DNA of 9,997 nt from Gammaproteobacteria bacterium. GTDB taxonomy: Bacteria; Pseudomonadota; Gammaproteobacteria; JAABTG01. The notes beneath the pieces were generated by a model. That model made no database searches. It saw only the letters and a list, made by a program, of their open reading frames with translations, and was not told the DNA's origin. Positions 1 through 6,710 of this stretch are shown one piece after another. The stretch covers positions 1 through 9,997 of the forward strand of contig JASJBY010000206.1 of NCBI GenBank assembly GCA_030066245.1. Reading direction: 5' to 3'. Within the stretch, counting starts at the first letter, position 1, and each line of letters opens with the position of its first letter. Both the position numbers and the translations under genes were made by a program.

Positions 1-49
1 TCTGTATGCGTAACCCGGAAATAAACTGTCTCTGAATCCTCCCGGGCGC

Positions 50-68
50 CTGCCGCTGTCTTCGGCAG
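50..68 (-). terminator. Hairpin directly after the GGDEF-EAL stop codon
   Basis: CTGCCG (50-55) pairs perfectly with CGGCAG (63-68) across a 7-nt loop, immediately downstream of the TGA at 69-71. No T-run follows in the transcribed direction (the next bases are GCGCCCGGG), so this is at best a weak or factor-assisted terminator or an mRNA 3'-end stabiliser. Confidence 0.3.
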
Positions 69-2723
69 TCAACCGCTCCGCAAGGCCGTGGCCCGCGGCG
101 CGGACTCTGTCCTCCTGACCTCGTCAAGAGGACACGGCACAGCAATGCCGTAGCCCTGAGCCATGTCGACGCCGATGATCCTGAGCTCCTGGAGTATGTC
201 ATCGTTCTCCACGAATTCGGCAATGGTCTTGAGACGCATCACGTGGCCGATGTCGTTGATGGCCTTGACCATGGCGTAGTCGATGGGATCGTTGACCATG
301 TCCTTGACGAACAGCCCGTCTATCTTCAAGTAGTCGACCGGCAGGTTCTTCAGGTATCTGAAAGAGGACATGCCGCTGCCAAAGTCGTCGAGCAGAAAGC
401 GGCAGCCGAGCTTCTTCAGCTCGGCGATAAAGTGGATCGCTTTGTCCAGGTGAGTGATCACCGATGTTTCGGTAATTTCGAAGCATACGACTTCGCCCGG
501 TATGTTGTGCTCCTGGAGCTTGTCGACGACGTAGGACAAGAATCCTTCCTCGACCACCGATGCGCCTGAGAGATTGATGGTGAAAACGCAGATATCGCGG
601 GCGTCCGGTCCCGAGGCCGCTGCCGTCTGCAGCCGGGTCGCGGCAGCGCGGTACCAATGGCTCTGGGTGGAGAACACCCGCGCGATTACCCAGCGGTCTA
701 TGTCAGGCATCAGACCATGGCGCTCGGCGACCGGAATGAATGCGCCTGGCGGCAGCTCTTTCCCTTGTTCGTCCAGCATCCGCAGGAGGATTTCGCCGTG
801 GGCGTCCGAGAGGTCATCGGCGCTGTCAACCGACACGATCGGCTGATGGTATAGGATGAAGCGATCCTCCTTAAGGGCCTGGCGAATTTTAGAAACCAGC
901 TTGAGCTCGCCCAGGCGACGCCCAATCTGCTGTGTATCCAGCCTGCCCACGTGCACTCGATTCCGACCCTGTTCCTTGGCGACGTAGCAAGCCGCGTCCA
1001 CAGATGCCATCAGATCTTCCAGGTCCTGGGTTTTTGCATTGACTGGTACCAAACCGATGCTCGCGCCCACATCGAAGACCCGGTTCCGACAGCCGAAACG
1101 CTGGTCGTTCAAAGACTCCAGAAGGCCATTGGCCAGTTCGACGGCGCGGTTAAGCGGACAGCCGGGCAGGAGAATGCCGAACTCGTCGCCACCGAGCCGG
1201 GCAACGGTGTCGGAAACCCGCGTTCGGGAAAGCAGCGTGGCGCCTATCTGCTTGAGCAGCTGATCGCCGCTACCATGGCCACAACTGTCGTTCACCACCT
1301 TGAACTCGTCCAGATCCAGGTACAGCAGACTATGTTCCAGGTCCCGGACTCTTGCATCGTTCATGGACGCAGCAACACGACGCCGGAACTCGGCACGGTT
1401 GTAGAGACCCGTCAGGTCGTCTCGGCTCGCCTTCCACTCGAGCCTACGCTGAAGCTCGCGCTGCGGTCCCACGTCCCGGAGCACAAACACGACTCCGTTT
1501 GCCTGACTGTCGTGCTGATCGATTGGTGCCGAGGAAAAATGGATGGCAAGTTCTTCGCCGTCAGGTCTCGCCAACACGGATTCTCTGGCAGCGTACGTAG
1601 TCGATCCCGCCTCGAACAGAAGGGGATCCGTCATCACGGCGCCCGTCTCCTCCTCGCGAATATGAAGTATGCTCTGCCAGGCTCTCGCCACGGCCTGAGC
1701 CGAGGTGTAACCCGTCATTCGCTCAGCGGCAGGATTCAGGTACGTGATCATTCCCGCACCGTCAGTGGTGACAACCCCATCGGCAATCGAGGCGAGGGTG
1801 ACGACGGCACGTTCTTTCTCCTGCTGCAGCTGAGACTCTGCCTGACGTCTCAGATAGAAGGTGCGCAGGGCGAACAGAGCGATCGTCGCCACAGCCAGCA
1901 GCACTATGCCTACCGAGCCCATCGCACGACCGATGCCTTGCTTCAGATCTTCCAGAGGAACGAGGAAGCCCAGGGTCATTTCTCTGTCGCCGACTGCGGC
2001 GACGCCAAGCATTCCCTTGAAGCTGCTGTCGGCCGACCGGTAGTCGAACATCTGGCCAACGGGCCGCGACTCAAGCGCCGGCCCCTCCGGACCAGTCGGG
2101 CGGATGAACAGGTCTTCCCAGCCGAACAGAGGTACGCCGCCCAGCTTATCCCTCAGGTAATGGATGAATGCCTCGTCAGTCACAGTGAGGCCGCCGCACA
2201 GATACCCGACCAGGCGGCTTTTCTGTCGAATCGGCACAGAGCGGGTCAGAAGCAGGCTGTCATGGCGGTAGATGAGATCTTCCGATGGAAGCGTGTCCGA
2301 GTAGGCGCAGACGCCGGGAGCCATGGTCGCGCCTGTGGCGGTTTCGCCAATTGACGCCAGGGGCCGATGCTCGCCGTCTACGACATGAATAAAGTCCAGC
2401 CCGGTCAGCTTGTACTGAGAGTGCAGGTAGCGACGCAGCTGCGGGCGGATGTCCAGACTGAGCGTAACCTGAACTGTGTTGTCCGCCGCTATTCTGGTCA
2501 GCGCGTCGCTGAGATTCCTGTGCCGGTTCTCCATAATGAGCCCGAAAGTTTCCAGGCTCGCGGAAAGTCGTTTCTCATAGCTGGAGTAAATCTGCTGGGA
2601 AAGCACTTCCCACAGCACTGTGCTCGCCAGCAGAGCCGGCAGGATCACGACCGCTCCCGCAAGCAGGCTGACCTTCAGCTGGCCAGCTTTCGGGCACACG
2701 TCCCGGAGGCTGATACCTGACAC
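69..2723 (-). CDS. Membrane-anchored sensor with PAS, GGDEF and EAL domains (c-di-GMP turnover)
   Basis: An 884-residue c-di-GMP enzyme. A first membrane helix (about 17-38) and a second (about 268-287) enclose an extracytoplasmic region of some 225 residues that looks like a Cache-type sensor. Then come a PAS domain (about 303-420), GGDEF (about 430-595) and EAL (about 605-870). The GGDEF motif is intact at 511-515, with an RxxD inhibitory I-site (RVSD, 502-505) exactly five residues before it. The EAL signature reads EIL (E644) followed by LR. The other EAL residues are present: N717, E749/E752, the DD pair 779-780, K800 with D802, E836 and Q857. Both cyclase and phosphodiesterase activity therefore look possible; which dominates cannot be read from sequence. 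The start is GTG with a weak GGGA upstream. It lies 29 nt after a substrate-binding protein gene, so the two are probably co-transcribed and the sensor may respond to that protein. Confidence 0.95.
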   Translation of the reverse strand: MSGISLRDVCPKAGQLKVSLLAGAVVILPALLASTVLWEVLSQQIYSSYEKRLSASLETFGLIMENRHRNLSDALTRIAADNTVQVTLSLDIRPQLRRYLHSQYKLTGLDFIHVVDGEHRPLASIGETATGATMAPGVCAYSDTLPSEDLIYRHDSLLLTRSVPIRQKSRLVGYLCGGLTVTDEAFIHYLRDKLGGVPLFGWEDLFIRPTGPEGPALESRPVGQMFDYRSADSSFKGMLGVAAVGDREMTLGFLVPLEDLKQGIGRAMGSVGIVLLAVATIALFALRTFYLRRQAESQLQQEKERAVVTLASIADGVVTTDGAGMITYLNPAAERMTGYTSAQAVARAWQSILHIREEETGAVMTDPLLFEAGSTTYAARESVLARPDGEELAIHFSSAPIDQHDSQANGVVFVLRDVGPQRELQRRLEWKASRDDLTGLYNRAEFRRRVAASMNDARVRDLEHSLLYLDLDEFKVVNDSCGHGSGDQLLKQIGATLLSRTRVSDTVARLGGDEFGILLPGCPLNRAVELANGLLESLNDQRFGCRNRVFDVGASIGLVPVNAKTQDLEDLMASVDAACYVAKEQGRNRVHVGRLDTQQIGRRLGELKLVSKIRQALKEDRFILYHQPIVSVDSADDLSDAHGEILLRMLDEQGKELPPGAFIPVAERHGLMPDIDRWVIARVFSTQSHWYRAAATRLQTAAASGPDARDICVFTINLSGASVVEEGFLSYVVDKLQEHNIPGEVVCFEITETSVITHLDKAIHFIAELKKLGCRFLLDDFGSGMSSFRYLKNLPVDYLKIDGLFVKDMVNDPIDYAMVKAINDIGHVMRLKTIAEFVENDDILQELRIIGVDMAQGYGIAVPCPLDEVRRTESAPRATALRSG

Positions 2724-2752
2724 CGGCAGTCCCGTCCTGTAAGACGAGGAGC

Positions 2753-3835
2753 TTACTGACCAGGCTTGTCGTCGCGGTAAACGTGATCGGCGGCCGTCAG
2801 CAACGGCTTCGGTATATCGATACCCAGTTGACCGGCACGCTCCAGGTTGAACACGATAGCGTAGTCGGGCGCATCCTCAATGGGGATCCTGGCTGCGGGA
2901 GTACCGGACAGGATCAGCGCCGTCTTTTCACCGGCTTTTCTGCCCATGGCGGTGAAGTCTACCGCCGCGCCACCGAACAGGCCGATCTCCGCAAAGTAGT
3001 AGTTGAGTGCCATTTCCGGCTTACGGCTGTGGGCGGTCGTCCAGGCAAAGATATCCCTCGCCGTGTACGTGTTGCCGTCCGCAGTCTCGAGACGCAGCGC
3101 GGCCGGGTAAATGGCTTTCACGCTGTCGTCCCCGTTAAGCTCCGCGATGAGGGCCTTGTACTCCTCGAAGTCGCGCACCCGATGAAGCTCCCAACGCAAT
3201 GGCGCACTACTCTTTTCTAGCTCGATCTCGAACTGTCGAGTGATGGCATTACCCGTCGGCGAATAATCGGTAATGCCAACCACCTTGTCTCCCCTGGGCA
3301 GCTCGGCCAGCGCCGCGTTCATGACCACCAGCGACTTATGCACGTAAAGCTTCTCGTAGACACCAGTGACGTTCTGCCCGGGCATGGAAAGAGATTCCAT
3401 GAAGTGGGTTTTCCGGCTGTAGTCTTCCGGCTGGCCGTTCATGCCGCTGAACACCAGAGACACGTCATCCTTACCGACCAGCGGCAGCATCACCTCGCGA
3501 ATGGCGTTGTCATCCAGCACCACGACTACGTCCGGGTTGAACTCCCGAATCGCCGCCAGGGCCAGATCCGCTCGGTTACGGATGGCCTCCGGTGTCGTGT
3601 AGGTCTTCTTTGTGTCCATGTAAAAGGAGTCGATGATCAGATTCTGCCCCTGCCGCCAGCCGTTGGCCGCGAGCGCTTCTACGATTCCCTTCGCCTGGGG
3701 TGCGCCACAGATGTGGTGCTGGTCATAGCTGTGCACGATCATCACCCGGGCAGGCCGTTCCTGAGCAGACGCCGTCCCAGTCAGCGCGACGAACGAAGCG
3801 AAGAAGGCAGCAACGGCACAGGACCTTTTGAACAT
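2753..3835 (-). CDS. Secreted ABC-type substrate-binding protein
   Basis: A 360-residue periplasmic binding protein resembling the ABC_sub_bind (PF04392-like) family. The ATG at 3833-3835 is chosen because it begins a classic signal peptide: MFKR, a hydrophobic core to about residue 20, then a TASA-QE cleavage site near residue 24. The mature protein opens with a VMIVHSYD strand, followed by alternating helix and strand segments such as PDVVVVLDDN and KVVGITDYSP, typical of a two-lobed fold. A longer in-frame start at 4009 would add 58 residues without a secretion signal or domain, so it is rejected. No Shine-Dalgarno is convincing at the chosen ATG. No permease or ATPase gene is adjacent. 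Instead a GGDEF-EAL sensor follows after 29 nt, so a role as ligand receptor for c-di-GMP signalling is inferred. The ligand is unknown. Confidence 0.85.
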   Translation of the reverse strand: MFKRSCAVAAFFASFVALTGTASAQERPARVMIVHSYDQHHICGAPQAKGIVEALAANGWRQGQNLIIDSFYMDTKKTYTTPEAIRNRADLALAAIREFNPDVVVVLDDNAIREVMLPLVGKDDVSLVFSGMNGQPEDYSRKTHFMESLSMPGQNVTGVYEKLYVHKSLVVMNAALAELPRGDKVVGITDYSPTGNAITRQFEIELEKSSAPLRWELHRVRDFEEYKALIAELNGDDSVKAIYPAALRLETADGNTYTARDIFAWTTAHSRKPEMALNYYFAEIGLFGGAAVDFTAMGRKAGEKTALILSGTPAARIPIEDAPDYAIVFNLERAGQLGIDIPKPLLTAADHVYRDDKPGQ

Positions 3836-4410
3836 GTTTTGACTACCGTTTATTTCATGCACGCTCGACCAGCCGGTCCGTCTCACACGCCGGTTCGTCC
3901 ACAATGCGCCGTATGCTAAAGTCGGCAGCGCCCCGGGAAACTTTACGCAGGAGAGCAGGTATGCCTGCCGCGTCACCGCCGCCCGGCTGGTGCGCGTACT
4001 GGCAGTCAAGTCTTTAGCTCGGATCTCTCACCAGGCGGACTCGGAGCGCGGATTATGTTGGCAAACTCAGCGCATTGGCTTCACCGAGCCGGTCTTCCCT
4101 GTGAACAGCCTGTCCTATTCGGTTCTTGGCCCACTCTGACTTTGCATCTTGACCGATCCCCCTTGAGACATAGCTACGGCTATGCTTCTGCGGGCGATCG
4201 GCCAATCTGCTTTGCCAGAGCGACCCAAGATTCCGAATCCCGGTGAGAAATCCGGCCTAGATCTGGTCGGAATTCTCAGGCGCCCATTTCACCCCGAAAG
4301 GCGCAGGGCTCGGGCAAAACGTCGTCGATGCACGGTGAGGAACAAGTGCTGAAGGCGACGCAAGACGCGAGGCGAAGGTGCTGGGCACAACCTGAGTCAG
4401 TTGCGTGAGT
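3836..4410. other. Intergenic region of 575 bp with no supported gene
   Basis: This separates the membrane-protein gene (ending at 4411) from the substrate-binding-protein gene (starting at 3835). It should hold the promoter of the latter, but I see no convincing -35/-10 pair. Its main content is the long imperfect palindrome at 4117-4238, listed separately. The flanks contain a small CCCGA/TCGGG hairpin (4293-4314) and a GTGCTG direct repeat near 4347 and 4378. Short open frames here have no recognisable motifs, and the one at 4055-4246 on the plus strand is built on the palindrome itself. Confidence 0.6.
4117..4238. repeat. Long imperfect inverted repeat (122 nt) with CATAGC-TACG-GCTATG centre
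   Basis: The left arm 4117-4174 and the right arm 4179-4238 are reverse complements at about 41 of 60 aligned positions, with two single-base gaps. Matching blocks from outside in are ATTCGG, CTTGG, CTCTG, GCA, TTG, CCGATC, CCC, GA and CATAGC. The loop is 4 nt (TACG, 4175-4178). Read on the plus strand the loop is closed as C(UACG)G, a member of the very stable UNCG tetraloop class. Read on the minus strand the arms gain several G-U pairs. A weaker outer GCCGG/CCGGC match (4088-4092 with 4252-4256) suggests the element could be somewhat longer. It could be a MITE-like repeat, a structured RNA or a transcription-stopping hairpin. No target-site duplication or transposase is visible. Confidence 0.75.
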
Positions 4411-5451
4411 TCAGTCTTCCTCCTCGAACGCCGGCCGTTCAACCCTGAGGAAGGACAACATCCGCACATCGTAGCCCGACAGGTGAATACGCCGGCACAA
4501 CCACTCGTCCAGCGGGGCCAGGGCGAACATCGGCAGAAGAAACCAGGTTGATACGTAGAGCAATTCATTCACCTCCAGAAGGGAAGCCAGGAGGATAACG
4601 AGAAAGATATTCGGGTAGCTCATGGATAGATAGTCGTCGATTGAATAAAGGCTGTTCCGGCGAAGCAGCAACAGAGCGCTGATTCGCAGTGCCAGTCCGA
4701 TTAGCGTGGCAACGACACCGTAAGGAAAGAAGGTGTTCAGCTGAATGCTCTGGAAGGAGAGAATCACGAACAGCGTGAGCACCAGGACGGCAGGAGCGGC
4801 ACTGCGTTCCGCCAGCATGGCGGTCTCGATAGGGTATCGCACGCGGAGAAAAGCGACAGCCGCCAGAGGCCCCAGAAGCCCGAGCGCCGACAGGCCGACC
4901 AGAAGCGCCACAAGTCCCGCCAGCTGCTCTTTAAAGTAGAACTGCAACAGAGGAAGAACGACTGTGGTACTGACCACTGTCGACAAGAGGATCATGTAGA
5001 CGGTTGGCAAGACGACGCCGCCATTAATCCGACTGATGGTCAGCGCCGTGATGGCCGACGGCGCGGCCAGGAGAATCGCCAGGGTGAAGATCCAAATGTC
5101 CTGAACCCCAAGCGCTCCCGCCACGCCGGCCTGAGCGGCGAGGCCCACGACGAGAGGGAACAGCGCGTAGCGGACCAGTATGCGCCGCACGGGGATGACG
5201 CCGCGGTTCAGTGTCAGATTCCAATCCAGAAGTGCGACACGCGCCAGGCTGATAGCTGTGGCGGTGGCAAGCAGGCCGAATCCGACCAGAGGCGAGACCG
5301 GAGGCAGCAGGTTGAGAAAGCGCAGGCCGACGCCTATGAGTACGCCTGCGAACAGCACCGAGGCGTGGTGGAGAACTATCCGGTCTTGAAGGTAGTTCCA
5401 TGTCCTGGACTCGTGAACCAGGTAAGAGCGTAGCCTGGCCGCGTTCAGCAA
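4411..5451 (-). CDS. Polytopic membrane protein, possible BASS/AEC-type transporter
   Basis: A 346-residue integral membrane protein with about nine or ten hydrophobic segments (roughly 30-46, 55-75, 92-112, 118-140, 146-170, 177-203, 217-235, 240-262, 280-297, 298-315). It ends in a charged cytoplasmic-looking tail finishing FEEED. The AAPSAITALTISR stretch (129-141), followed by a helix rich in Ser/Thr (LLSTVVSTTVVLP), recalls the crossover region of the bile acid:sodium symporter / auxin efflux carrier superfamily, and the length is close to those families. This is a resemblance, not a firm assignment. The only start that gives full length is TTG at 5449-5451, inside the end of the upstream phosphatase gene (stop at 5445-5447). 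A 7-nt overlap without a clear ribosome-binding site suggests translational coupling. Substrate unknown. Confidence 0.85.
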   Translation of the reverse strand: MLNAARLRSYLVHESRTWNYLQDRIVLHHASVLFAGVLIGVGLRFLNLLPPVSPLVGFGLLATATAISLARVALLDWNLTLNRGVIPVRRILVRYALFPLVVGLAAQAGVAGALGVQDIWIFTLAILLAAPSAITALTISRINGGVVLPTVYMILLSTVVSTTVVLPLLQFYFKEQLAGLVALLVGLSALGLLGPLAAVAFLRVRYPIETAMLAERSAAPAVLVLTLFVILSFQSIQLNTFFPYGVVATLIGLALRISALLLLRRNSLYSIDDYLSMSYPNIFLVILLASLLEVNELLYVSTWFLLPMFALAPLDEWLCRRIHLSGYDVRMLSFLRVERPAFEEED

Positions 5452-6050
5452 CCGAGCGTTCGGGAGTCGAATGTCATAGCCGCTTCGGCCTTCATCCGTA
5501 GAACAAGGCGGGACAGGAGCTCTATAACGTACTTGTGGCTTACCACGAGCACGCCCTTGCCCTGCAGCAACAGCGGATGAATCTCGTCGCGCAGGAAGCT
5601 CAGGATGCGACCATAGAAGTTGCCGAAGGACTCGCCGTCCGGCAATGATTCCGAGTTGCCGTACAGCACCTGCTCGTAGGATCGGAGTCCCACGTCGCGC
5701 TGTAGGAACGCCTTGTTTCGAAGTGTGAAATCGCCGAAATGCCGTTCCCGAAGACGGTCGACCACGCGGAGTATCGGTGTCGCAGTCTCTGTATCATCGA
5801 CGCGGGCGCATAACAGTTCCGCTGTCCGCCGGGCCCGCGCCAAAGGGGATACGTAGATGAGATCGGGCGGCATGCCGCGCCACTGGGAAGCGGCTCGAAC
5901 CGCTTGTGCTTCGCCAAGCGATGTCAGGGGGGCGTCCACGGTGCCTGCAAAGCGATTCACCTCGTTGCAGGTGGACTCTCCATGGCGGAGCAAGAACAGG
6001 TTGCTCCACTTCGCGGCGTTGCGCCGTTCATCCCTGGCTCCTGCTCTCAC
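5445..6050 (-). CDS. Histidine phosphatase family protein, phosphoglycerate-mutase-like
   Basis: A 201-residue soluble protein of the histidine phosphatase superfamily. It has the phospho-acceptor RHGES motif (22-26, catalytic H23), an NRFAGTVDAPLT segment like that of cofactor-dependent phosphoglycerate mutases, SPLARARRTAE (68-77, with R72 in the phosphate pocket), a likely acid E103 in RERHFGDF, a PDGESF segment and the second catalytic His in VVSHK (H172). It is shorter than true mutases (about 230-250 residues), so it may be a phosphatase on another phosphoester. The GTG start at 6048-6050 is preferred because GGGAG sits 6 nt upstream (6057-6061) and it places RHGES near the N-terminus, as usual. 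An ATG at 6218 would add 56 residues, including a hydrophobic stretch, and has its own weak AGGGA, so it is not excluded. It overlaps the membrane-protein gene that follows. Confidence 0.88.
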   Translation of the reverse strand: MRAGARDERRNAAKWSNLFLLRHGESTCNEVNRFAGTVDAPLTSLGEAQAVRAASQWRGMPPDLIYVSPLARARRTAELLCARVDDTETATPILRVVDRLRERHFGDFTLRNKAFLQRDVGLRSYEQVLYGNSESLPDGESFGNFYGRILSFLRDEIHPLLLQGKGVLVVSHKYVIELLSRLVLRMKAEAAMTFDSRTLGC

Positions 6051-6056
6051 TTCTAT

Positions 6057-6061
6057 CTCCC
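6057..6061 (-). promoter_or_regulatory. Ribosome-binding site deciding the phosphatase start
   Basis: GGGAG on the minus strand, followed by a 6-nt spacer (ATAGAA) and the GTG at 6048-6050. It favours the shorter phosphatase over the ATG at 6218. Confidence 0.5.
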
Positions 6062-6263
6062 TTGGCAGTGAGTTCGCCTGATACAGGCCTCGTACAAATG
6101 AGACTGTCGTAAGCCTCGCGACGCCCGCCAACGCCAGACAAGCATGTGCTGTCGGCCACCGGCAAGCGAGAAGGACGGCCAGGGAAGAGAAAAAGGATAT
6201 ATGACGCGTGCGAGACATTACCGTCCCTGGCGCGTCAGAGGTTGCACTGTTCCGAAACGGTGG

Positions 6264-6428
6264 TCAAGCTCGCGTCCGTGGTTCTCCAACAACCCACCTT
6301 GTGGCAAGTAGGAAAGTGAGCGAAGCGCCTACCACCAACAGCGCCTGTCAAGGCGGGATCGTGCCCGGATCGATAATCGCCTGTCGAAGCAGCGCCACAG
6401 GCCAACGCGTCTCCCGGGGATGCTTCAT
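6264..6428 (-). pseudogene. Possible small membrane-protein relic interrupted by an in-frame TGA
   Basis: An ATG at 6426-6428 with AGG 5 nt upstream opens 26 codons (MKHPRETRWPVALLRQ onward) up to TGA at 6348-6350. The same frame then continues for 27 codons to TGA at 6264-6266. The second part contains an unbroken hydrophobic stretch (LLVVGASLTFLLATRWVV) followed by a charged tail, as in a single-pass small membrane protein. A TTG in the second part also has AGG 5 nt upstream, so it could be translated alone as a peptide of about 24 residues. I do not recognise a family. Chance is a real possibility at this length. Confidence 0.22.
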
Positions 6429-6710
6429 CAGCACCTGGACATCGCGGCCCCTAAGAACCGATTAGGTGCACGACAGGCTTGCCGTGGGAAAAGAAGGTCT
6501 TCTGAGTAGGGGCGAAGCCTGGCTAGCCTGGATTTCTCCGGATGCCTCGTCCGGATGCTGAATGCTTGGTGTGAGCGCACGGCCATCGGAAGACCGCCCG
6601 CTGTTCGTTGATCGGGGACGTCCCGTGCTGGCTCGACGGGTCGCCGTTCGGTCGGCGGCCGTTTGCGGATTCCCAAGGGGGGCTCGCCAGGAGCAGCGCA
6701 GGCCCGGGGG

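Larger units (their letters stand above)
6051..6710. other. Intergenic region of about 660 bp with no confident gene
   Basis: This lies between the acetyltransferase stop (6711) and the preferred phosphatase start (6050). It contains a possible disrupted small membrane ORF (6264-6428, listed separately), a 10-bp perfect palindrome GGGACGTCCC (6615-6624), two copies of the self-complementary TCCGGA 13 nt apart (6537-6542 and 6550-6555), and a GTAGG/CCTAC hairpin (6308-6332). No T-tracted terminator follows the acetyltransferase gene. If the phosphatase actually starts at 6218, 168 bp of this region would be coding. Confidence 0.5.

Noticed and set aside
1..68. Left edge as the start of another gene
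   Set aside because: Only 68 bases are available; apart from the hairpin nothing can be supported.
951..2354. 467-codon open frame on the plus strand
   Set aside because: It is exactly antisense to the GGDEF-EAL gene, has no recognisable domain, and such long antisense frames are expected at this GC content.
3836..4009. N-terminal extension of the substrate-binding protein
   Set aside because: It would bury the signal peptide 58 residues inside the protein and carries no motif.
3836..4054. Sigma-70 promoter for the substrate-binding-protein operon
   Set aside because: Only poor matches (for example TTGACT without a matching -10 at the right spacing) were found, so no site is claimed.
4055..4246. 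63-codon plus-strand open frame
   Set aside because: It reads straight through the long palindrome, so its composition is explained by the repeat; no motif or ribosome-binding site.
6208..6465. 85-codon plus-strand open frame in the 660-bp spacer
   Set aside because: No motif, no convincing ribosome-binding site, opposite to all other genes; composition looks like spacer.
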